Source of the DNA: Lachnospiraceae bacterium UBA7199
GTDB lineage: Bacteria > Bacillota > Clostridia > Lachnospirales > Lachnospiraceae
Reading direction: 5' to 3'
Assembly: GCA_002490775.1 (NCBI GenBank)
Contig: DKUR01000106.1
Location: forward strand, 1-5,949
Length of the DNA: 5,949 nucleotides
Below the pieces are notes generated by a model that had not been told where the DNA came from, made no database searches, and was given only the letters and a program-made list of their open reading frames with translations. The position numbers and the translations under genes are program-made. Positions 1 to 5,949 of this stretch are shown one piece after another. Position 1 is the first letter of the stretch, and the number at the start of each line of letters is the position of its first letter.

Positions 1-111
1 GACAGATAACTTTTAATTATCTATAATCTACTTCTAACCTATATTATCAATATTAAAATTATATATTTAATTTTTCAACTTTCTACTTATAGTTAATTAT
101 TATCCAAACAT
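1..111. other. AT-rich 3' flank of the Sel1 gene
   Basis: No gene is visible. Two AT-only inverted repeats occur: AGATAA with TTATCT (4-9 and 17-22), and AAAATTA with TAATTTT (55-61 and 68-74). Neither has GC pairs in a strong stem with a T run on the minus strand, so no terminator is called. Transcription may end beyond the window. Confidence 0.5.
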
Positions 112-2085
112 CTATCCTCCATTCTCCTCCGCCAACTTGTAATATTCCTTTGCCTTTTCCGCATCAACTTCAACACCCCATCCATTTTCATAGCATTCTC
201 CCAAAAGCTGCTGTGCCCGTGCGCTATTTTGTTCAGCGGCACATTGAAACCAATAAACCGCCTTCTCATAATCTGCTTCCAAACCATTGCCATACAAATA
301 GCACTGTCCCAGCATCATTTGCGACCAAGCGCTTCCTTCTTCTGCAATCTCTGCAAACTCCTTGGCCGCCTTAGCCTGATCCTTTTCAATTCCGCTTCCA
401 TAATAATGACATTGCGCTAAAAATTCTCTCCCATATCTGTCATTATTCTCAGCCGCTTTTTCAAACCATTTCACTGCCTCCCTTAAATCCTTTTCGGTAC
501 CATTTCCGTAATAATACATTGCCCCTAAGCGCCCCTGTGCGCTTCCATAATTCTGCTCAGCCGCCTTAGTGTAATATTCAAAGGCTTTATTATAATCTTG
601 TTCAACTCCTTTGCCCGTCTCATAGCAGAAAGCTAACATATGCTGCCCCTCTGCGGAGCCTAGTTCCGCTGCTCTTTCATAATATGTTATAGCCATCGCA
701 TAATCAGGTTCTCCACACTTTCCAAAATAATAAATATTGCCCAATTGCACTGTTGCCGCTACATGATCCTGTTCGGCTGCCCTTTCGTACCACAGTCTGG
801 CCTGCTCATAATTCTGCCCAACTCCTCTGCCATAATAATAACACTCACCCATGCCATATTGAGAACTTGCAGATCCTTCATCACCTGATTCCGAAAACCA
901 TTTAAAGGCTTCCGCATACTCCCCCTGTTCATACAGCATCCAGCCTAAATTTCTCTGGGCGTAGATATTTTCCTGTTCCGCCGCTTTCGCATACCACTGC
1001 CGGGCCTCTTTCTCGTCTTTTTCAACCCCATATCCATTTTCATAACATATTCCTAAATAATTTTGTGCCTTTGCATAATTTTCCTCTGCTGCCCGCGAAA
1101 ACAACTCAACAGCCTTTTCATAATCCTGAGGGGTAGCTATTCCTTCATAGTAAAAACATGCAAGGTTATATATTGCGGTTAAGTCCTCTAATTCAGCAGC
1201 TCTCTCATAGCATCGAAAAGCCTCCCTCTCATTAACCTCACATCCATAACCATGTTCATAACAAATCCCCTGCATGGTTATTGACGTTGCATGCCCTCTG
1301 GCGGCTGCTCTGGAATAACACTCTAATGCATCCTCATAGCTCTTCTCTATCCCTGTGCCATTATAATAACATTGTCCCAAATAATAATTTGCATAAGGAT
1401 TTCCCAAAGCCGCTGCCTTTTGATAATATTCAACTGCTTTAGCCTCGTCCTTTTTTACGATTTTCCCTTTCTGATAACAGCGCCCCAATCCATATAAGGC
1501 ATAATCATCCCCAGCTTCCTCCCCCACCACAAAATAGTCATAAGCATCTCCATAATTATGCACCGGCGAATCCTCATCCGCATAGCAAAGCCCTAAAAGA
1601 CCATACCCTTTATCATATCCGGCATCAATTAGCTGCTGGCATAACTCAATTGCCCTGTCAAAGCGGTCCTCTGCTTCATCCTCAAAAATGCAATACAGCG
1701 CCTGAAAATATAGGGGCATAATACTTCCTTTACTTTTAGAAAGCTCAAACAGGGAATTCGCCTTATCTTTATCAACTTCTACTCCTCCCCAGCCACTATA
1801 ATAGTAATGTCCTACATAGGCTTTTGCATCTGCAATATCCCCCGATGCCTTTTGAAAGTATTCAAATGCCTTTTCATCATTAACTTCAGTCCCATAACCA
1901 TAAAAATAGCAAATTGCTAAATTATACTGTGCGCTGCTGTTTTTTGAGGCAGCATTCTCAAAGCAGGAAAAAGCCTGCTTATAATCAATCTCTGTTCCCC
2001 GCCCCCAAAAATAACATTCCCCTAATGCATTTAAATTTTTAGGTGAACCGCCATTTTCTGTATGCTCTAAATACCATATGTATGC
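112..2085 (-). repeat. Degenerate 108-bp coding repeat array (Sel1 units)
   Basis: The Sel1 part of the gene is a tandem array with a period near 108 bp (36 codons). It is clear at protein level and strongly diverged at DNA level. On the plus strand the recurring mark is a run such as CCATAATAATAACA, the complement of the codons for the CYYYG turn. The divergence between units points to an old array, not a recent expansion. The outer boundary is approximate. Confidence 0.8.
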
Positions 2086-2406
2086 TTCATGTTCGTCTTC
2101 AGGCGGCCTGTTCCCTATAATCAAAAAGATTAAAGAAACCATTGCTGAACAGAGAAAGATAATTAAAGAAGCCTTACCAATTATGGCATATATTCTTTTC
2201 TTTCTGTTCCTTGTATCTAAGTCCGCCTTTGAAGAAGACTCCGTAGATGAAAAATCAGATTTCTCATCGGATTCATTCCGTACTTTCTGGCTTTCTTTGT
2301 CAAACCAGTGAAAAATGCAGTTCACACATGTTACAATCGCAGATATAATTGTCACAATCCCAGATGTAATTGTCACAATATTTGCAATTAAAGCCATTAC
2401 GTCCAT
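112..2406 (-). CDS. Membrane-anchored Sel1-like repeat protein, 764 aa
   Basis: The product starts with two hydrophobic helices (about residues 4-32 and 72-98) separated by a hydrophilic Ser/Thr-rich loop (about 36-71). From about residue 107 to the end it is a solenoid of roughly 18 Sel1-like repeats, mostly 36 residues long, with the usual pattern of an A-x-x-x-Y/F helix, AA-E, AQ-x-x-LG-x-CY and a YYYGxGVE turn. A short capping helix ends the chain. Sel1 repeats are alpha/alpha scaffolds for protein-protein contacts and are not enzymes. The basic cluster RNRKKR (66-71) just before helix 2 predicts that the repeats lie outside the cytoplasm. Repeats 4-6 are degenerate. One repeat near the middle (LGWMLYEQGEYAEAFKWF) lacks the glycine turn and reads like a TPR. 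An ATG nine codons upstream (2433) is in frame, but a GGGGGAAG ribosome site lies between the two and favours 2406. The family call is firm; the specific function is unknown. Confidence 0.93.
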   Translation of the reverse strand: MDVMALIANIVTITSGIVTIISAIVTCVNCIFHWFDKESQKVRNESDEKSDFSSTESSSKADLDTRNRKKRIYAIIGKASLIIFLCSAMVSLIFLIIGNRPPEDEHEAYIWYLEHTENGGSPKNLNALGECYFWGRGTEIDYKQAFSCFENAASKNSSAQYNLAICYFYGYGTEVNDEKAFEYFQKASGDIADAKAYVGHYYYSGWGGVEVDKDKANSLFELSKSKGSIMPLYFQALYCIFEDEAEDRFDRAIELCQQLIDAGYDKGYGLLGLCYADEDSPVHNYGDAYDYFVVGEEAGDDYALYGLGRCYQKGKIVKKDEAKAVEYYQKAAALGNPYANYYLGQCYYNGTGIEKSYEDALECYSRAAARGHATSITMQGICYEHGYGCEVNEREAFRCYERAAELEDLTAIYNLACFYYEGIATPQDYEKAVELFSRAAEENYAKAQNYLGICYENGYGVEKDEKEARQWYAKAAEQENIYAQRNLGWMLYEQGEYAEAFKWFSESGDEGSASSQYGMGECYYYGRGVGQNYEQARLWYERAAEQDHVAATVQLGNIYYFGKCGEPDYAMAITYYERAAELGSAEGQHMLAFCYETGKGVEQDYNKAFEYYTKAAEQNYGSAQGRLGAMYYYGNGTEKDLREAVKWFEKAAENNDRYGREFLAQCHYYGSGIEKDQAKAAKEFAEIAEEGSAWSQMMLGQCYLYGNGLEADYEKAVYWFQCAAEQNSARAQQLLGECYENGWGVEVDAEKAKEYYKLAEENGG
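2333..2379. repeat. 21-bp tandem repeat within the Sel1 gene's first membrane helix
   Basis: Two adjacent 21-bp units (2333-2353 and 2354-2374) differ at only two positions, and the next five bases (ACAAT) begin a third copy. The units encode a seven-residue repeat in transmembrane helix 1 of the Sel1 protein (IVTITSG, IVTIISA, then IVTC). Each unit junction carries the 11-bp palindrome ATTGTCACAAT, at 2348-2358 and 2369-2379. A degenerate copy sits another 21 bp away at 2327-2337. Confidence 0.85.
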
Positions 2407-2410
2407 ATTA

Positions 2411-2418
2411 CTTCCCCC
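2411..2418 (-). promoter_or_regulatory. Ribosome binding site that decides the Sel1 gene start
   Basis: GGGGGAAG on the minus strand lies 4 bases before the ATG at 2406. It falls inside the codons that would be translated from the upstream in-frame ATG at 2433. That upstream ATG has no purine-rich stretch at a suitable distance, so 2406 is the better start. Confidence 0.7.
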
Positions 2419-2464
2419 ACGTTGACACTGCATTCTTTATAAAACATCTTTTTTTAGACATTTT

Positions 2465-2493
2465 CTATTAAAATTTTACAATTTTATCCACAA
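2465..2493 (-). promoter_or_regulatory. Weak candidate promoter for the Sel1 gene
   Basis: On the minus strand TTGTGG (2493-2488) and TAATAG (2470-2465) are separated by 17 bases, about 60 bases before the start codon. Both boxes match the vegetative sigma consensus only partly and the DNA is AT-rich, so this is tentative. The 263-base gap behind the preceding gene makes an own promoter reasonable. Confidence 0.25.
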
Positions 2494-2633
2494 ATATCAA
2501 ACCCACAGCAGTTCTTTTTTTCTGCACCTATTGTTCCTTCCGTATTTGCAAGTACATCTTCTTTATATACTTTTCTCCATTTCCATTGCTTAAATAACAG
2601 ATTGATTTACATTGCTTTCTCTTCAATTTTCAT
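2484..2633 (-). other. Possible remnant of a small Cys-rich peptide gene
   Basis: On the minus strand a frame opens with ATG at 2633, reads eight codons (MKIEEKAM), meets TAA at 2609-2607, then continues in the same frame for 40 codons to TAA at 2486-2484. The second part reads like a real peptide, with a charged stretch (VYKEDVLANTEGTIGAEKK) followed by a compact tail, NCCGFDICG, with three cysteines. The layout of a charged leader plus a short Cys/Gly core resembles modified peptides or secreted signal peptides, but I recognise no family. The long part has no ATG, GTG or TTG start and no clear ribosome site. A gene broken by a nonsense change, or chance, are both possible. Confidence 0.2.
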
Positions 2634-2669
2634 ATACTACTGTATAGCAAAGAATATTTATATTTCAGA

Positions 2670-3737
2670 TTAATAAAAAGTACCTTTATATTTATGTAAA
2701 CTATTTAGTTTCTGCGGTTTAATTTGAAACAATCTTATAATTTCCTGATTTAACTCATAGTCGCTTTTTTTCACATAATTATTACTTGTTTCATGCAGCA
2801 AGCGAATTTTCCAACTATAAAATTCTTTTTCTGCCCACCCGCATAACTGCTTTACCAGCTTATCAGCATTCACTGCATTTTTTAAAGAGGTTTCTGTAAA
2901 AATACCTGAAAACTCTAAAAATTTGACATTGGATAAAATTAAATTTGTATGTGCATTTTTGTACTTATCGTTTATATTTAACGTATTCCATATTTTTACC
3001 CATTTATCATATTTTGCTTTTTTGTCCAGAGGAGATACACAAGGTGAACACATAATTTCTTTTAAATTTATCAACTCTTTCCTGAGATTTCGATACTCAT
3101 CCCGCAGTTCAAATAAACATTCCCAAAAGACTTTCTTATCCCAGCGCCCCATCCTTTCAAAAAGAATTAGCGGCAATGGAGGAACCGGAATGACTTCATA
3201 ATTTCCATAATTAGTAGACATAGTTTTTCGAAAACTCTGTAAAGCCTCACTCAAATCAGAGTAATGCCCATATAGGTTAAAGCACAGTTTATTGTCCACA
3301 TTCACAAGCGCATTTTCCGCATAATAAAATTTTTCTCTTTCCAGCCGTAATGCTGGAATCCCCAGCTTCTTTTCTGCCCCCAGCAGCCTTTTTGTCTCAT
3401 ACCACGCATCTTCCAAAGAATGTCCAGGATCACCGCTTTGCTCAACATCCTCCCTGCAATGTCTCTTTTTAATATTTACACTTGCAATTTTATCCGTATA
3501 CTCAACCGCTGCATCATTCTTAATCAAAATATCGGTATTTCTATAATTATGATTTTTCCCCAGCGGCATGGATGTTTTTCCAATAATTACAAGCTTATCA
3601 TACAAAACAATGCCTTCAATCAATACGCATAAATCCATAAAGCGCATGTCTTCAAATCCTTCAAAGATATCATTTAACGTTTTCTCAAACGCACTGTAGT
3701 CTATTAGCGCAGAACTGAATTCATCAAATTGTTTCAT
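2670..3737 (-). CDS. Hypothetical protein, 355 aa, function unknown
   Basis: I do not recognise this family. The product has no signal peptide or convincing membrane helix, so it is probably cytoplasmic. Visible landmarks are a hydrophobic segment, LIEGIVLYDKLVIIG (39-53), and a central proline-rich stretch, PVPPLPLILFERMG (184-197). The latter is followed by a charged, probably helical region with FELRDEYRNLRKEL (209-222), then a CSPC pair (230-233) and a Lys/Asn-rich C-terminal third. An LYD-plus-hydrophobic segment followed by a Pro-rich motif and an R-x-E-rich helix also occurs in uncharacterised bacterial proteins, but this gives no function. An in-frame stop lies directly before the ATG, fixing 3737 as the earliest start. 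The ribosome site is poor: only TGGAT about 10-14 bases upstream. The DNA looks more AT-rich than the Sel1 gene. It lies upstream of the Sel1 gene on the same strand and diverges from the kinase gene. Confidence 0.8.
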   Translation of the reverse strand: MKQFDEFSSALIDYSAFEKTLNDIFEGFEDMRFMDLCVLIEGIVLYDKLVIIGKTSMPLGKNHNYRNTDILIKNDAAVEYTDKIASVNIKKRHCREDVEQSGDPGHSLEDAWYETKRLLGAEKKLGIPALRLEREKFYYAENALVNVDNKLCFNLYGHYSDLSEALQSFRKTMSTNYGNYEVIPVPPLPLILFERMGRWDKKVFWECLFELRDEYRNLRKELINLKEIMCSPCVSPLDKKAKYDKWVKIWNTLNINDKYKNAHTNLILSNVKFLEFSGIFTETSLKNAVNADKLVKQLCGWAEKEFYSWKIRLLHETSNNYVKKSDYELNQEIIRLFQIKPQKLNSLHKYKGTFY

Positions 3738-3860
3738 TTATCATACGTAATCCAGTCATATCTTGAAAATGATTGGATTTTCCTTTCTTTCAGATTTTAA
3801 ATACTATATACTCATTTTTCTTTATCTAATTTCTTCGATGATTGCAATAAATGATGTTTT

Positions 3861-3903
3861 AATTATATAATTTACTGTATTTAAAGGGTAGGAATTATAA
3901 TTC
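3861..3903. promoter_or_regulatory. Pair of AT-rich 12-bp palindromes, possible operator
   Basis: AATTATATAATT (3861-3872) and GAATTATAATTC (3892-3903) are both perfect palindromes sharing the half-site AATTA. Their centres are 31 bp apart, close to three turns of B-DNA, so a bound dimer at each would face the same side. They sit between the divergent genes. In such AT-rich DNA palindromes arise easily by chance, so a regulatory role is only suggested. Confidence 0.25.
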
Positions 3904-3953
3904 TCAACTATAACTTTTTCTATTTATTCATTTTATCGACCACTTTACAGCAC

Positions 3954-3982
3954 TTGTAATCCACTATCCCCTATGATATTAT
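3954..3982 (+). promoter_or_regulatory. Probable sigma-A promoter of the kinase gene
   Basis: TTGTAA (3954-3959) and TATTAT (3977-3982) are exactly 17 bases apart, a good match to the vegetative -35 and -10 boxes. Transcription would begin near 3989, leaving a leader of about 125 bases before the ATG at 4113. Confidence 0.5.
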
Positions 3983-4021
3983 ATGCTTGAAAAATAGGAT
4001 CGCACTTTGCTTAAGGGATAT

Positions 4022-4039
4022 GTAGTTGCTTTCAACTGC
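4022..4039 (+). other. Small hairpin in the kinase mRNA leader
   Basis: GTAGTTG (4022-4028) can pair with CAACTGC (4033-4039) around a CTTT loop, giving seven pairs including one G-U. A run of five T at 4056-4060 lies 16 bases further on, too far for a standard intrinsic terminator. It may be a leader structure or have no role. Confidence 0.3.
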
Positions 4040-4096
4040 CATTAAAACCTCTTAATTTTTGTCCAATAACTATTTATGACCAGAAGATATAGAAAA

Positions 4097-4103
4097 GAAG
4101 GGA
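4097..4103 (+). promoter_or_regulatory. Ribosome binding site of the kinase gene
   Basis: GAAGGGA lies 9 bases before the ATG at 4113. It is the only good ribosome site near this end of the frame and supports the start that includes the N-terminal zinc ribbon. Confidence 0.75.
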
Positions 4104-4112
4104 AAATCATTT

Positions 4113-5949
4113 ATGAATATTGGTGAATGCTTTTACTGTTCAAAATGTATGAAAAAAATAAAAGAGGAAATGATTTGCCCCTATTGTGGACATAATCCTG
4201 AGCATTTAACTTCTGAAAACGCTTTGGAAGAAGGAACCTTGCTCCAAAAGGGACGTTACCAGCTAGGCACCGTTCTTGGAAGCGGTGGATTTGGCATCAC
4301 TTATGCCGCATGGGATTATACACTTTGCCAACCGGTTGCAATCAAAGAATATTTTCCAAAAAGCTTTATTTCAAGGAATATTCTTGAAAATAACTGTGTT
4401 ACCATTATAAAAGAGCATCAAGCAGCCTACGAAATCGGCCTTCGACGTTTTAACAGGGAAGCGAGAATTTTAAGTTCGCTTCAGAATATTAAAAACGTTG
4501 TGGCAGTTCACGATTGGTTTGAAGCAAACGGAACTGCCTATATTGTTATGGAATATGTGCGTGGAAAGAACCTTGAACAATATGTTAAAGAAAATCAAAT
4601 TGCCCCTGCAGAATTAATTGCTATGTTAAAAGATTTAATAGATTCTCTGGCCGCCATACACGCCCAGGGGGTTCTTCATCGTGATATTAGTCCCAGTAAT
4701 CTAATGGTACAAGAAGATGGAACCGTTAAACTGATTGACTTCGGAAATGCTGCTACTGAAGAACGTCTGGCAGAAGGTAAAGATCGTACTGTAATTTTCA
4801 ATCGAGCATTTGCTCCTATCGAACAATATGATGAAAACAGTCTGCAGGGACCTTGGACTGACGTTTATGCCTTAAGTGCTACTCTCTATTATCTGATCGT
4901 CGGAGAACTTCCTCTGCAATCTTTAGCACGCACAGAATATGACACTTTGAAGCCTCTGCGTTCCAAACAGATCCGATTGAAAAAATATCAAAAAAAGGCC
5001 ATTCAGGAAGGTATGGTCGTTTCTCCGCAAAAAAGAATCCAAAGCATGGAAATTTTTCGATCAATTCTTTACCATTTACCTATGCCCGAAGAAATAAAAT
5101 ATCGACGTAAATTTATGTTCAAAATTATGGCCTCTGTCTCAGCCATTGCAGCTGTTGTCCTGCTGATTTTCATAAATATGACCTGGGGTTTCCCAGGTCC
5201 GCAAGGGCTTCAGTTCGGAATCCGTTCTGACGGGGTACATATCATTGGATTTTATGGCTCAAAAAATGTTCTTACCATTCCCCCACATATAATAGGTCTG
5301 CCTGTCACTGCAATCGATTCAGGCGCCTTTAATTTGAATTCAAATTTAGATGAAGTGACAATCCCTGGCTCTGTCAAATTCATTAATTCATATGCCTTTA
5401 ACAGCTGTGAATCCCTCCTTTGTGTAACCATTGAAGAAGGAAATCAATCCATAGGCGAATACGCCTTTTCCAACTGTCCTTCCCTGCGCACTATCATCAT
5501 CCCTTCCAGTACACAGCAAATATCCTCCAATGCATTCTCTGAATCTGCCAGTGCCTTAACTATTTGGTTAGAAAACCAAAATGCTTCCCAATCTACAATG
5601 ATTGGAACTGAAATCCATACAGCTTTTTTGTCTGATTATGAAACGGTCAAAAACCATACAGGTGTATCAATAACTGGCTTCCAAAACATTACAACACACC
5701 ATACACTCTCTGACTCCCTTACCATGCCAGATTATATTGGAAATCAACCTATCACTGCTTTTGAACTACCTCCTGAAAGCATTTTATTATCCACTGAATT
5801 AACCAGTGTCAAGCTTCCAGAAAAATTGGAGCTTTTGCCAAAAGGTGTCATAAGCGATCACCATGCCCTTGAAGAAGTCACGCTGGGAACAGAATTGAAA
5901 GAAATTGGCGCTTACGCTCTATATAATACTAGTATAACCGTCAGTAATT
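4113..5949 (+). CDS. Receptor-like Ser/Thr protein kinase: zinc ribbon, kinase, TM helix, BspA-type LRRs (3' end outside window)
   Basis: The frame is open from the ATG to the window edge (612 codons plus one base). Residues 6-26 form a zinc ribbon with C9-x2-C12 and C22-x2-C25, plus C6. Residues about 49-320 are a Hanks-type kinase: glycine loop GSGGFG (56-61), lysine K78 in AIKEYFP, helix-C glutamate E116, catalytic loop HRDISPSN with D191 and N196, DFG at 209-211, and an activation region with APIEQY (234-239) and GPWTDVYAL (246-254). All key catalytic residues are present, so it should transfer phosphate from ATP to Ser or Thr. A transmembrane helix spans about 336-355, with RRKFMFK on its N-terminal side, which predicts kinase in and C-terminus out. 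Outside, four BspA-type leucine-rich repeats of exactly 23 residues are anchored at I401, I424, I447 and I470, each ending in AF. A divergent linker (about 480-535) precedes a second LRR block to the edge. The ligand and substrate are unknown. Confidence 0.95.
   Translation, partial: MNIGECFYCSKCMKKIKEEMICPYCGHNPEHLTSENALEEGTLLQKGRYQLGTVLGSGGFGITYAAWDYTLCQPVAIKEYFPKSFISRNILENNCVTIIKEHQAAYEIGLRRFNREARILSSLQNIKNVVAVHDWFEANGTAYIVMEYVRGKNLEQYVKENQIAPAELIAMLKDLIDSLAAIHAQGVLHRDISPSNLMVQEDGTVKLIDFGNAATEERLAEGKDRTVIFNRAFAPIEQYDENSLQGPWTDVYALSATLYYLIVGELPLQSLARTEYDTLKPLRSKQIRLKKYQKKAIQEGMVVSPQKRIQSMEIFRSILYHLPMPEEIKYRRKFMFKIMASVSAIAAVVLLIFINMTWGFPGPQGLQFGIRSDGVHIIGFYGSKNVLTIPPHIIGLPVTAIDSGAFNLNSNLDEVTIPGSVKFINSYAFNSCESLLCVTIEEGNQSIGEYAFSNCPSLRTIIIPSSTQQISSNAFSESASALTIWLENQNASQSTMIGTEIHTAFLSDYETVKNHTGVSITGFQNITTHHTLSDSLTMPDYIGNQPITAFELPPESILLSTELTSVKLPEKLELLPKGVISDHHALEEVTLGTELKEIGAYALYNTSITVSN

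Larger units (their letters stand above)
3738..4112. other. Divergent intergenic region, 375 bases
   Basis: No credible protein gene or structured RNA is seen here. The region separates the minus-strand unknown gene from the plus-strand kinase gene and must hold promoters for both. It contains a good plus-strand promoter, two 12-bp palindromes, a leader hairpin and the kinase ribosome site, listed separately. For the minus-strand gene the best promoter match (TTGCAA at 3847-3842, TAAAGA at 3824-3819, 17 apart) is poor. Confidence 0.7.

Noticed and set aside
93..293. 66-codon minus-strand frame across the 3' end of the Sel1 gene
   Set aside because: It overlaps the last two clear Sel1 repeats in another frame, and its Met/Trp/Arg-rich product is typical of out-of-frame reading.
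112..2085. Regular repeats considered as a CRISPR or satellite array
   Set aside because: The period of about 108 bp, uninterrupted frame and protein-level pattern all fit Sel1 repeats. There are no identical short repeats with unique spacers.
2078..2311. 77-codon plus-strand frame with a hydrophobic stretch
   Set aside because: It is the reverse of the membrane helix and Ser-rich loop of the Sel1 protein, so its hydrophobicity follows from complementing that region.
2406..2433. Upstream in-frame ATG as start of the Sel1 gene
   Set aside because: The intervening codons contain the GGGGGAAG ribosome site, and the extra residues (MQCQRGGSN) are a poor N-terminus in front of a membrane helix.
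2633..2646. TATAC-AGTA-GTATA hairpin downstream of the 355-residue gene, considered as a terminator
   Set aside because: The stem is only five mostly A-T pairs and has no T run after it on the minus strand.
2923..3632. Plus-strand frames of 92 and 70 codons (2923-3201 and 3420-3632)
   Set aside because: Both are antisense to the 355-residue gene, lack supporting ribosome sites, and have Phe/Ile/Ser-rich products typical of AT-rich complement strands.
3819..3847. TTGCAA-17-TAAAGA on the minus strand as promoter of the 355-residue gene
   Set aside because: The -10 box matches the consensus at only about three positions, so it is mentioned only as the best available, not called.
4879..5064. 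61-codon open frame on the minus strand inside the kinase gene
   Set aside because: It lies wholly within the conserved 3' part of the kinase domain, has no ribosome site of note, and its product resembles nothing. It is an antisense shadow.

Overview
The window looks like AT-rich chromosomal DNA from a low-GC Firmicute, most likely a gut-type clostridium (Lachnospiraceae or a relative). This rests on protein families rather than marker genes: a zinc-ribbon Ser/Thr kinase with the IKEYFP signature, joined through one membrane helix to BspA-type leucine-rich repeats, and a long Sel1-repeat membrane protein. There are no rRNA, tRNA, CRISPR, transposase or phage genes.

Layout. Positions 1-111 are the AT-rich 3' flank of the first gene, with no convincing terminator. 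Positions 112-2406 (minus strand) encode a 764-residue membrane-anchored protein with about 18 Sel1 repeats. Positions 2407-2669 are a gap that carries that gene's ribosome binding site, a weak promoter candidate, and an open frame ending in a cysteine-rich stretch, possibly a broken small peptide gene. Positions 2670-3737 (minus) encode a 355-residue soluble protein of unknown function. Positions 3738-4112 are a 375-base divergent intergenic region with a good promoter for the kinase, two AT-rich palindromes and a leader hairpin. Positions 4113-5949 (plus) encode the first 612 residues of the kinase, which runs off the end of the window.

How the genes may work together (inference). The kinase has receptor-like topology: zinc ribbon and catalytic domain in the cytoplasm, one transmembrane helix, and leucine-rich repeats outside. 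The Sel1 protein also appears to display its repeats outside the cell, and it has a Ser/Thr-rich cytoplasmic loop between two membrane helices that could be a kinase substrate. A surface-sensing signalling module is plausible, but adjacency is the only direct link. The unknown protein between them has no assignable role. The most unusual points are the receptor-like kinase, the Ser-rich loop of the Sel1 protein, the 21-bp tandem repeat that builds its first membrane helix, and the cryptic Cys-rich frame.
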